Below are positions 26,701-34,483 of a stretch of 64,000 nt of DNA, piece after piece (within the stretch, counting starts at the first letter, position 1; the number at the start of each line of letters is the position of its first letter). This DNA is from Trichoplusia ni (lineage: Eukaryota; Arthropoda; Insecta; Lepidoptera; Noctuidae), in contig NC_039488.1 in NCBI RefSeq assembly GCF_003590095.1, positions 11,346,001 to 11,410,000 of the forward strand. The letters run 5' to 3'. The notes beneath the pieces are model-generated. The model saw nothing but the letters and a program-made list of their open reading frames with translations. It made no database searches and was not told the DNA's origin. Position numbers and translations under genes: made by a program.

Positions 26701-29205
26701 GCTGCCTGCATATTAATTATCGTAAAGTGAAACTATACATACTTCTAAACATAACTCATTTCAAATGTGTTTAAACTAATCAATATCATAGAACCTAGAA
26801 TTCAAAGCTAGAATAATATTTGAAATCGTTTGGAATAATTTAGAATATATTTGTCTAAATTAAGACTCCCACAACGATATCCATGGTGTTCTCATTACAT
26901 CTATATTTACGCCTTACCTATGTTCAAACAAATACATTTATTCTATTCTATTCCATGATTCTACAGCTCAATTCTCTTGTCGACATCTCAAATTAAGTTT
27001 AGTATCCGAAAATCATTCGGTTCTGTGGTCATATGACGTTATGTAAGAATGTTCCATCACTTTCCAACGCGCAGGTTTCCATCACCCGCTACTGGGAAAA
27101 TGCCGGGCTTTTCCGGGAAAGTGGCCGTCAATAGCCATTTTCCCGGGGTTCGGAGCCCCAGATATACATTTAATTTAAACAACCTTATACTTCGATTTCA
27201 CGCTTAATCATTTTGTTTGTTTTCTCATGGCGCGTTGTAATACCCTTTTAGTGAATTATGATATAGAAAATATGAATTGGTTACCCGTGACGACATTTGC
27301 GTATTCTATTCATCCATTTAAGTAATTAGTTTTCTTGATGGAATTGCCGTATTATTAAGGGCTTTTCGTTATTATTCGAGAAGTATTTGAGTCATTTGCT
27401 TAGGTAATTAAGCTTTTGTAGTTATAAATATACCGTTATCTCCTTAGCAGACATAGAACACTTGAATACGCCTGAACAAAATATCATAGCAATATCTCAG
27501 TAGAGGAATACAATTACTTAATTCGTGTAGGCGTTTTCACTCAAGTAGACGTTGATAATATAGCAATCGTTGAGGCCACTTGTTGGGTATTACTTTTATC
27601 TAGTTATTCTGTAAAGAAAAGGAAATATTTCCTTGTAATATCCATCTTACACAATATCTTTCGCAGAGATAGTTATATTCTTTCTTATCGAATAAAAACC
27701 TTATCGCAAAGTAGGCAGACTACGGTTGTTTCTGAACACGGCTTTAGTCGTTGCCTAGCAACCGTCGCTAGGAGCAGACAAACCTCAAGGCTGGCGAATC
27801 ATCCGGCTTATAATCCCTCAATTCTGAATGTTATGTGACTGTAACAAAGTTCATTTTTAAGTAAGGGCAGCTTATATGAAGCGAACAAATTCTGTTTTCC
27901 TATACTGTTCTGAATACAATTACCTAAATGAAATTAATTCGGGTAACATTACTTACTAAATTGCTTCGAAAATTTTCTGGGTTCTTTGTGATATTTTTTG
28001 GGTTTTCGTCAAAACAAGTGACATTTAACTAAGTGGAGTAGGGTCCCGACTGAGTCGGTGCCATTGTTGATTCTTTATAAGTTGTGAAATAATTGTTAAC
28101 AGACGAAAAAGTCCTTATATTCACGTATGTGCCTGTTTTCTTGTGTTTTCATCAAAAATATTTATGTATGAAATTAAATTTGTATAACCAAAGATTCTGC
28201 AATATCAGTGGTAACCAATATAAGACAAAATTTCACGGAAAATGTCAATCTATGGTCCCTTACACTGAATAACAACAAATCATTTGAGACATCAACATCT
28301 GATGTCCGCGAAGATTACATTTCCAACTAACATCAACCCACCAATTTTCAGAGACCTGGCTGCGCGTAACATCCTAGTGGACGGCGCAGGCCTCCTCAAA
28401 GTGGCGGACTTCGGGCTCTCCCGGTCTGGGGTTTACGTCCACACGCGGTCTCGGCCGGTGCCTCTGCGGTGGCTAGCCCCAGAGGCCATACTTCACTCGC
28501 AGTACTGCAGCGCCAGCGATGTCTGGGCCTTCGCCGTGCTTCTTTGGGAGATTGCCACATTAGGTAACATGCTTTGTTTTATATAAAACCAGCCTGATAG
28601 CTTAAGGATAAAACCTTCTTCCTCTTAAAATAAAATAATAAAGTTTTTAACTTTGAATACAACGCTCGCTCACTGCGGATTTACGATTCCAGATTCAAAT
28701 GTTTGGAATCCAGGTTTTATAAATACGTTGCCTTTTACTGTGAAAAACCTTTTCGAATAGACCTATCAAGCATTACACAATGCCTGGTTTTGTTACTTTC
28801 TCATACTACTTATAACCTTACCGCAGAAAAAAAATGCAAAGTGTTGTAATCTATTCGCAGACTACTTACTCCTTATTTGTTTTCGAGTATAAAACCTAAT
28901 CCTACAACGTTACAGGTGGCTTCCCGTACGCTGAACTGAGTAACCACCAAGTACCTTCATTCCTGGCCGGCGGGGGTCGGCTCCCAAAGCCGGTACGAGC
29001 TTCACCGAGACTCTACCAGCTAATGGTAGAATGCTGGTCCGAGGATTCCGCCGACCGACCGACATTCGCCGAAATCGTCGACAAATTGACAGTCCAGAAA
29101 CAGTTGTACGTCGACCTGGACTGCGTTTTCCCGCCGTCTGAAGACGAGGTCACGGGGTTAAGTGACCTTGACTTCAGCTTCGCCAACGGTTATCTAAACC
29201 GATGA
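20650..29205 (+). CDS. Receptor tyrosine kinase, 3' part of a spliced gene (juxtamembrane and kinase domain)
   Basis: Six exons join in frame: 20650-20716, 21353-21506, 24396-24665, 25419-25608, 28352-28563 and 28916-29205, giving about 393 residues to the stop. The kinase has a glycine loop GSGAFGRV, the beta-3 lysine in MVAAKML, the alphaC glutamate in FLREIEML, a ~70-residue kinase insert, HRDLAARN, DFG, LAPEA and a C-lobe ending in a DRPTF motif. HRDLAARN with a kinase insert is typical of FGFR/PDGFR/Ret-related receptor kinases. I cannot fix the subfamily; insect Cad96Ca, Torso, Tie or FGFR-like are all possible. All catalytic residues are present, so it should be active at the plasma membrane. 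The ectodomain is not identified and should lie upstream. A poly(A) signal follows at 29266. Confidence 0.85.
21353..21506 (+). CDS. RTK kinase exon: glycine-rich loop and catalytic lysine
   Basis: Encodes DEWEVSRSRVHLGALIGSGA, then FGRV and later MVAAKMLT. WEVSRSRVHLG is the usual entry to a receptor tyrosine kinase domain; GSGAFG is the ATP-binding loop and VAAK holds the catalytic lysine. Acceptor CAACCCCAG ends at 21352. Donor ACAG|GTACCT leaves one base, completed by AA of the next exon to a Glu codon. Confidence 0.85.
21546..21690 (+). mobile_element. tRNA-derived SINE in RTK intron
   Basis: A box TAGCCTAGTTG (21547-21557) and B box GGTTCAAATCC (21591-21601) are separated as in a tRNA and followed by CGGCACGCACCAATG. 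The 5' and 3' flanks cannot form an acceptor stem, and a non-tRNA body (TTTGCGTTAGAAAGTTATTT) follows, so this is a SINE. The 3' end is approximate. Confidence 0.55.
22291..22385 (+). repeat. Short dispersed repeat family C
   Basis: GTGGAAACGTGACAGCGCAA, CATAGAGTGGCATCTCTCTT and ATAATATTACTTAAAG align over about 95 bp with 30769-30860. A shorter match is at 23745-23800. Located in an RTK intron. Confidence 0.5.
22386..24395. other. RTK intron; no gene seen
   Basis: AT-rich intron between the first two kinase exons. The minus-strand frame 23871-23671 and the plus-strand frame 24053-24340 have no domain. A short family C copy (GACAGCGCACTGCACCGCGT) lies at 23745-23800. Confidence 0.5.
24396..24665 (+). 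CDS. RTK kinase exon: alphaC helix, hinge and start of kinase insert
   Basis: Encodes EVSEEEIQDFLREIEMLKHV, then HVIRLIACCTRRAPLIALLE, the hinge EHAPRGDLLSLLR and the Arg/Ser-rich beginning of the kinase insert. The first two bases complete the split Glu codon; the last base (T) plus CT of the next exon gives Ser. Acceptor CTTTCCACAG ends at 24395, donor GAAT|GTAAGT. GC content is clearly higher than in the flanking introns. Confidence 0.85.
24819..24915 (+). mobile_element. tRNA-derived SINE fragment in RTK intron
   Basis: A box TAGCCGAGTGG (24830-24840) and a degenerate B box AGTTCGTTCC near 24890 with tRNA-like spacing. Flanks do not form an acceptor stem. Ends are approximate. Confidence 0.5.
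25419..25608 (+). CDS. RTK kinase exon: end of kinase insert to HR of the catalytic loop
   Basis: Begins EYTNLSDSDPALSEGKLYID (kinase insert, with two tyrosines that could be docking sites) and runs through MREYALQVALGMRHLEERGI to TH plus the first two bases of the Arg codon of HRD. Acceptor TACTTTCAG ends at 25418; donor CACAG|GTGAGT. The intron therefore interrupts the HRD motif itself. Confidence 0.85.
25609..28351. other. RTK intron, 2.7 kb; no gene seen
   Basis: AT-rich. A poly(T) run is at 26228-26249. A GC-richer inverted repeat lies near 27092-27154 (GGGAAAATG...CATTTTCCC). No coding signal is visible. Confidence 0.5.
28352..28563 (+). CDS. RTK kinase exon: DLAARN, DFG and APE motifs
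   Basis: Encodes DLAARNILVD, VADFGLSRSG, YVHTRSRPVPLRWLAPEAIL and SDVWAFAVLLWEIATLG. These are the catalytic loop, magnesium-binding DFG, activation segment and F-helix. The activation loop is short and has one tyrosine (GVYVH) instead of the YY pair common in FGFR/insulin receptor-type kinases. Acceptor CAATTTTCAG ends at 28351, donor TTAG|GTAACA. Confidence 0.9.
28916..29205 (+). CDS. RTK last coding exon: kinase C-lobe and short tail
   Basis: Continues the invariant IATLGGFPY across the splice. It has LYQLMVECWSEDSADRPTFA (the conserved CW...RP), then a ~35-residue acidic tail ending FSFANGYLNR and TGA at 29203-29205. Acceptor CAACGTTACAG ends at 28915. The tail has LYVDL and NGYLNR tyrosines that could be phosphorylation sites (inference). 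Confidence 0.9.
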
Positions 29206-29265
29206 CCCTTGTAAAGACTGAATATTTTAATTGTTATTATTGTCCGTTTGTCATCCTATTTGCAC

Positions 29266-29271
29266 AATAAA
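29266..29271 (+). terminator. Poly(A) signal of the RTK gene
   Basis: AATAAA 61 bases after the stop codon, the only canonical signal close to the RTK stop. It implies a very short 3' untranslated region. Confidence 0.6.
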
Positions 29272-30090
29272 CTTGTACAAAGTATTTTGATCATTTTCAT
29301 TTTAAACAATCAACTTGATCGATGGAATTGGATTCAGTTTCATAAACTGTTTAAGTTCGATCATGCAAAGGTGATGCTATAACACTAGGATTATCAGTAG
29401 CTCAGATATTTCTAGATAGCCATTTAAATCTACCAGTACAAGCTTAGGTATAGCTTCGGTACAAGCTATTTTTAATCAATATTGTTGTATCTTCTTTCCA
29501 AATATCGGACCTGTAATTAGCTTTTTATGTTACAAAGAAAAAATAATTCAAATAAATTTAATTTAATATTAGGCTGCGCCAAAAGGCACAATTGTAAAAT
29601 CAAATAACGTTTTTATTCAATTTAAAATTCTGCTTCTGATAATTGACGTTTCATTACAACGTTCAAAATGATAGTGTCAAAATAAAAATCAAAACAAAAT
29701 GTATTATGAAAGTTTGCAGATAAATACTGCAAAAGAAATGGATATAAGTCAATGTAATTTATATTGCGCTACCTAAGTACAGTGGCAAAATGAAATTCCC
29801 GGTTCCTTAGTTAATTTTACAATGTACAAACATGCATTGGCCTGTTTCTGACATAATCCAAAACATGATTTTATTTACAAACATTTTTACATAACCGTTA
29901 AACAAACCAATCTGAAAATGCATTCTTACCCAAATTCCCAGCAAACAATAGATACGTAAGTTTTGTGACATTGCAATATTTATAGAAATTTAATCGAGGA
30001 AGCTTGTTCCAAACGCTGAAGAGCATAAACGTTGTATTTTTTTGCTAAATGTGAGATAGCAATACATTAAAATTGTATTCGTTTCCTCAC

Positions 30091-30133
30091 AAACACATTT
30101 ATATCTACTCACGAAGTAGATATAAATGTGTTT
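30091..30133. repeat. Perfect 19-bp inverted repeat with 5-base loop
   Basis: AAACACATTTATATCTACT (30091-30109) is followed after CACGA by its exact reverse complement (30115-30133). Possibly the remnant of a small foldback element. Confidence 0.8.
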
Positions 30134-30218
30134 CATAAAAGTGACTATACAAACGCAATATGGAAGCATGAGACTATCCTATTTTATCCTTTCAAAAGCC
30201 CCAAGATTTTAATCAAAT

Positions 30219-30320
30219 AATAATAATAATAATATTCCACAACTTTCACACAATTCCATCTAGTCTCAAACTGAGCAAAGCTTGTATTATGAGTTCTAGA
30301 CGACTGATAATAAGATTATG
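30219..30320 (-). mobile_element. 3' fragment of the AAT-tailed SINE
   Basis: An (AAT)n run is followed by ATTCCACAACTTTCACACAA and AGCAAAGCTTGTATTATGAG. It matches the start of the 38757-39028 element (ATTGGACAACATTCACACAA, AGCAGACCTTGTGTTATG). The tRNA-like head is missing, as in a 5'-truncated retroposon. Confidence 0.6.
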
Positions 30321-30768
30321 ATGATAAGTTTTGTCCTGCCGTAAGCGCGAGCAGCGTGCATTTAGATGATCTTTAAATGAAATTAACAATATATGCATAT
30401 CCACCAATAAAGAAAAACCCTGTATTCTATTCCAATTTTTGAATTGTAGGCTCCTGATATGAAAGAACTGTAATGTTTTGTTCATTCTATCAAAACATGG
30501 GAAGAAAGAGAGACAAAATGATTAACGAATCAAAATGGTTAAGCAAGGTAAGTAACTTGTACGTAGTCAGACAGAGATCATTGAAAATGGGAACGAGATC
30601 CTTTTGCCTGACGTTCAGGCACTAACAGCCCTTCTAAAATAATAGAGTTTGAATTATAAGCAAGCTCAGCTTTTCGGCCCTGCTGAAGTTCACGTAAAAT
30701 TTTATAACATTTTTTTTGCATTCGCTACGACCAGGAGCTCTACCGCATCTCGAAGTAATGTTATAATG

Positions 30769-30860
30769 ATTGTGGAAGCATGACCGCGCAATACACAGAG
30801 TAGACCGGCAACTTTCTTACACGATCGCAATAATGTTACTTAAGTCCTAATGGGAGACCC
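30769..30860 (+). repeat. Short dispersed repeat family C
   Basis: GTGGAAGCATGACCGCGCAA, AGAGTAGACCGGCAACTTTC and ATAATGTTACTTAAGTC align with 22291-22385. Confidence 0.5.
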
Positions 30861-31200
30861 CCTGATACATAAAATAAATTGGAAGTATTCAATTTATAGT
30901 TACTTTTTAAGCTGTCAGAGTAGTTCAGTTGCTGGATATTGGTATATAATTATTTAAGTCTAAATGCTTTAAGTGTTTTAGCCTAGTGTTTGTCTCTAGT
31001 CTAGTTGTCAAACTTTTTGTGGTTGTAGTAAAATTTAGGCTACAGTCGTTAATGTAGATAAACATTATTTTAAAGGAAAATATATTGTCTAACAGTCAAT
31101 CATCCCCATATGAAGATGGACGAACTTTAAGAAGCTGCCAGTAATTGCGAAATCACCAGGAGGTTAGATCGTACGAAAATAATTCCAGAATCCCATAACC

Positions 31201-32061
31201 ATGTCTTCTAAAGACTTGATGACGACCCGCGATAAAATAAACTCCTGCATAAATAAATCAAAACCTCTTCGGAAACTGAAGAAACTAATCCAGTCTGTCA
31301 CAGGAGGCAAAGATAGTTGCGGATTTGTACAAGTTTACGTAAACTATGATAGCGACGGGAAAGAAAAAGAAGAATCCGAGGAAGATGAAGATGAAGAGGA
31401 CGCAGAAAGTGGTGAGGAAGAAGAAAGTGGAGAGGAAGAAGAAGATAACAGTGTATCAAGCAGTGAAGTCCCGAAGCATAGTAAATTAAAACTCTGTTGT
31501 TTCTCACCTGAAGACGATGACAACAACGCATCTAACACTTGCTATCGACCACCGAAGCCTGGCAAGTGCTGTCGACCACAGGTGTCTAATACCTGCTTTG
31601 TACCAAAAGTCCCTAAACCTTGCTGTCGACCGAAACCGTCTGATAGCTGCTTTCCACCAAAGGACTCCTGCTGTCAACCAAAGGAGCCTGACAACTGCTG
31701 TCAACCAAAGGCGCCTGTTAGCTGCTGGCAACCAAGAACGATGCCTGATAATAGCTGTAAACCAAAGCCACCTGAACCCTGCTGTCAACCAAAGATATCT
31801 GACAGCTGCTGCAAGCCACGGGTACCTGACAGCTGCTGTAAGCCGCGGCCGCCGGATCCCTGCCTTCCACCGAAAGTACCTGAGACTTGCTGTGGACCAA
31901 AGGAGCCTGACATCTGTCTTCGACCACAACCGTCCGAAAACTGCTGTCAACAAGAGGTGTCAGACATCGACTATTACGCTCCATGCGAGGGACAACCACA
32001 GCCAACCCCTCCTTGTAACTGTACAACGTGTTTTAAACCAAAGCCGGGGTGTTGCCAGTAA
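31201..32061 (+). CDS. Gene A: cysteine/proline-repeat protein with acidic linker, 286 residues
   Basis: Not recognised. A single open frame starts at the first ATG after an in-frame TAA 21 bases upstream. Residues 1-50 are basic (SKPLRKLKKLIQ) with no signal peptide. Residues 52-90 are Glu/Asp/Ser-rich. From about residue 108 the protein has ~16 units of 7-10 residues of the type CCxPKxPDS (SCCQPKEPD, NCCQPKAPV, SCCKPRVPD), ending FKPKPGCCQ. Cys is about every ninth residue and paired, so disulfide cross-linking or metal binding is possible. Cys/Pro tandem repeats occur in insect sperm-tail and structural proteins, but I see no specific match. It lies 600 bp upstream of gene B, and a broken copy (37085-37350) follows gene C, so A was duplicated with its neighbours. 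Confidence 0.7.
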   Translation: MSSKDLMTTRDKINSCINKSKPLRKLKKLIQSVTGGKDSCGFVQVYVNYDSDGKEKEESEEDEDEEDAESGEEEESGEEEEDNSVSSSEVPKHSKLKLCCFSPEDDDNNASNTCYRPPKPGKCCRPQVSNTCFVPKVPKPCCRPKPSDSCFPPKDSCCQPKEPDNCCQPKAPVSCWQPRTMPDNSCKPKPPEPCCQPKISDSCCKPRVPDSCCKPRPPDPCLPPKVPETCCGPKEPDICLRPQPSENCCQQEVSDIDYYAPCEGQPQPTPPCNCTTCFKPKPGCCQ

Positions 32062-32097
32062 CATTCATATACCACCATCTCTTAAAGTAAACATTTG

Positions 32098-32170
32098 CAG
32101 TTGTGGGATAAAGACGGCGCTCTACAACGCGCAGTATGCTGTCTCGCTTTCACAACTGCAACAGTGTGTA
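32098..32170 (+). repeat. Short dispersed repeat (family C-like)
   Basis: GACGGCGCTCTACAACGCGC and CTGTCTCGCTTTCACAACTG resemble 838-905 and part of 45830-45880 (CTTGCTTCCACAACTGCAAC). It lies just after gene A's stop, in its likely 3' untranslated region. Confidence 0.4.
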
Positions 32171-32425
32171 ACCTTCTGTTATCTCTTGATACATACCAAC
32201 TCGTAAAAACAACAGGCCTAGTTGTTGAGGACATTTTTCTATTAAAGCATGCAATTTTAGCTCATAACTATTAAACAGATTTTCTAAACACTTGCATTTT
32301 ATCTTATTTCCACTCTAAATGTCCCCGCCAAGATATTACAACAATCGAAAAATTCTATCAGCCACATGTAGTGGAGCTTTGCAGTAATCAATCAGCAGCC
32401 TTCACCAATCTCCATTTATATCGCA

Positions 32426-32500
32426 TTCAATTAGTTTTTCGTTTAAGATTTGTGATAACTACATCCATAAAAAAAATATTCAGCTTCTGAACCGAAATTG
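32426..32500 (+). promoter_or_regulatory. Conserved promoter of gene B
   Basis: CATTCAATTAGTTTTTCGTTTAAGATT...GATAAC...CCATAAAAAA (TATA-like, 32465-32474), then ATTGAATGCACAGAAATATG about 30 bp on, aligns with the promoters of C, D and E. The TATA box is more degenerate than in its paralogues. Confidence 0.55.
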
Positions 32501-32658
32501 AATGCACAGAAATATGTGAAATCTAAATAAAAATTAAGTATCAAAATATCTACCAGCAGTAAGTTGACCTTATTCGATAATGCGCCTCAAAAACAGTTGT
32601 TAAAAAATTATTAGATTAATAGTATCTTGAATAGGTAAATTTATATGCTTTATTTCTA

Positions 32659-33411
32659 ATGACGCCAGAGGTCACCTTTATAGCGCTAACATTATGCTCT
32701 GCGTCAGTTCGTGCGAACTGGCCGGATCCCCAAACTGATCCATTGGTGTTCATCGCAAACCCAGTAGAAGCCGGAGTACCCAGCCACTGGGTCCCTGCAA
32801 GTATCCTCAAAATGATCCTTAAAAAGGCCTCAACCGCAGGACCTGACTTCAACTTGCTATTTACAAATAAACCAAAAAACTGGAAAAAGTCACCGCAACA
32901 GAAAAAAAAACCACCGAATCAAAAGCCGAAAAAGGAAGATCCAAAACCAGTTAGCGAATCAACGGATTTTAGTGAAGAAGAAAATACTGAATCTGAATCG
33001 GAAGAATCCCAGCAAGAAGAATCTGAAGAAGACGAAGAATTTGAAGAAGAGGAATCTGAAGAAGAAGAAGAGGAGGAGGAAGACGAAGAAGAGGCTGAGG
33101 AAGAAGAGGAGGAGGAGGAAGAGGAAGAAGAGGAAGAAGAGGAGGAAGAGGAGGAAGAGGAGGAAGAGGAGGAAGAGGAGGAAGAGAAAGAAGAGGAGGA
33201 AGATGAAGAGGAAGAAGAAGAGGAAGAAGAACAGGAAGAAGAGGAAGAAGAGGAGGAAGAAGAAGAGGAAGAAGAAGAGGAAGAAGAGGAGGAAGAGAAA
33301 GATGAAGAGAAAGAAGAGGCAACAGAGGAAATAAATGAAGTAAAAGAAACTGATGAACCTGCTCCCGTTACAAAGCCACCTAGAAAAAAGCCGCGTAATG
33401 AGCCATGGTGA
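32659..33411 (+). CDS. Gene B: secreted acidic-tail family protein, 250 residues
   Basis: Family not recognised. Residues 1-19 (MTPEVTFIALTLCSASVRA) form a signal peptide. Residues 20-63 are the family domain: NWPDPQTDPLVFIANPVEAG, then VPSHWVPASILKMIL. A Lys/Pro linker follows, then from about 115 to 229 a nearly pure Glu tract, and a basic C-terminus KKPRNEPW. B and C are almost identical in DNA up to residue ~63 and then unrelated except for the NEPW end. In C, D and E the second exon starts after a CAG acceptor; here that AG is AA, and the changed base is the A of the ATG used. B may therefore retain the intron, use another acceptor (for example the AG at 32631 or 32635), or be decaying. 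A poly(A) signal lies at 33480. High negative charge suggests cation binding (inference). Confidence 0.65.
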   Translation: MTPEVTFIALTLCSASVRANWPDPQTDPLVFIANPVEAGVPSHWVPASILKMILKKASTAGPDFNLLFTNKPKNWKKSPQQKKKPPNQKPKKEDPKPVSESTDFSEEENTESESEESQQEESEEDEEFEEEESEEEEEEEEDEEEAEEEEEEEEEEEEEEEEEEEEEEEEEEEEEEKEEEEDEEEEEEEEEQEEEEEEEEEEEEEEEEEEEEEKDEEKEEATEEINEVKETDEPAPVTKPPRKKPRNEPW

Positions 33412-33479
33412 GTGGTCTAGAGGTCACAAAGTTTCTGCTTCAGCTGGACAATGGACTAAGAGCAAAAATACAAATAGAA

Positions 33480-33485
33480 AATAAA
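33480..33485 (+). terminator. Poly(A) signal of gene B
   Basis: AATAAA 69 bases after the stop codon of gene B. Confidence 0.5.
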
Positions 33486-34320
33486 ACACAGTTTCACTTG
33501 AGTTTTATATTTTGTTAATACAAGCCAGTAAAGATACATACAGAAGCATGGGCAAATCCCACAGACCACTTTTTCTAGATGTTTTATAGCGTCTTTTGAT
33601 TAAAAAAGACAAATTCATTTGTCACTGTTCACTTAACCATGTAAAGAATCTAACAAATAGATAGAAACTCAAAAACGTATCAATGCGGTCGTAAACTTTA
33701 CGTGGTATAATATGCAGAACAAATCCAAATACATCTAAGATGAGAGTACTCGTTTAAACTTTTTCCCATAATTATTAAGTTTGTGCCATCTAAATCTCAA
33801 AAAAGTGCCAAGGGAACTTCCCAATATGAAGTGATTGTCGAGTACAGATTTTTATGAGTTCTTCAGCATTTTCATCATGATCAGGTCATGTATTGAATAC
33901 AAAAATAACTTCCCTTTAAACAACAATGAACACACGTTTATGTCTGTCATTTTATAAATACAAATAAAAACGATACTCGGTTGACTTTTTCATTGTACCT
34001 GCGCACCTGCCTTTAAAAAGTGTGGTTTCTCTGTTTCATCCAAACTATCCAAAGTCACAATATTCATCAGTTAACTAAAGGAAAGAGAGTCTAGTTTATT
34101 TTCTCCGAGTGCTTCCGCTGGTCGATTCGCTTCCGACAAGAGCCTATAAAGGGTCAATTTGAGCGAATACGTCAGACTAATCGCTCGAAGGCATGTAACT
34201 TGGGCCCAAGTTTATTCTAGTTTGTATTAATCAATCGATCAGACGAATCCTACCTTTCTGCTTTATAGAACACATTCAATATAGCCTTCATCAATAAAGC
34301 TACTTTAATACTACGTTCAA
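33486..34320. other. Spacer between genes B and C; nothing recognised
   Basis: AT-rich, no open frame or repeat that I can support. Confidence 0.45.
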
Positions 34321-34483
34321 TTAGTTTCCCATTTATGATATTCGATAGCGAGAACCATAAAATATTTTCTTCTGAATTCTGTCGTACGATTGCTTAATGT
34401 ACAATTCATTTTAGGTTACATCAAATGTACATAACTATGTGACAAAAATTATAATACTTTAAGAATCAACATTCGTAAGAGGA
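34321..34483 (+). promoter_or_regulatory. Conserved promoter and short first exon of gene C
   Basis: ATTAGTTTCCCATTTATGAT...GATAGCGAGAACCATAAAATATT holds the TATA box (34358-34365). ATCAAATGTACATAACTATG (34421) is the conserved transcript start region, here 63 bp downstream because of a ~30-bp insertion not seen in B, D or E. The exon ends ...AGAGGA at 34483 before donor GTAAGT. Its last base is A, which completes the start codon of exon 2. Confidence 0.6.

Larger units (their letters stand above)
29272..31200. other. Intergenic spacer between RTK and gene A
   Basis: No supported gene. It contains a perfect 19-bp hairpin (30091-30133), a SINE tail fragment (30219-30320), a family C repeat (30769-30860) and presumably the promoter of gene A. 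A TATA-like CATAAAATAAAT lies at 30869-30880 and TCAGTT at 30925. Confidence 0.45.

Noticed and set aside
30091..30133. microRNA precursor
   Set aside because: A 19-bp perfect stem with a 5-base loop is too short for a normal animal pre-miRNA (about 60 bases or more with mismatches).
31517..32206. 229-codon second plus frame inside gene A, and minus frames of 149 and 102 codons
   Set aside because: Most of gene A's repeat units are multiples of three bases, so absence of a stop in one unit keeps the other frames open. The Cys/Pro pattern and the match to the relic copy are in the 31201 frame only.
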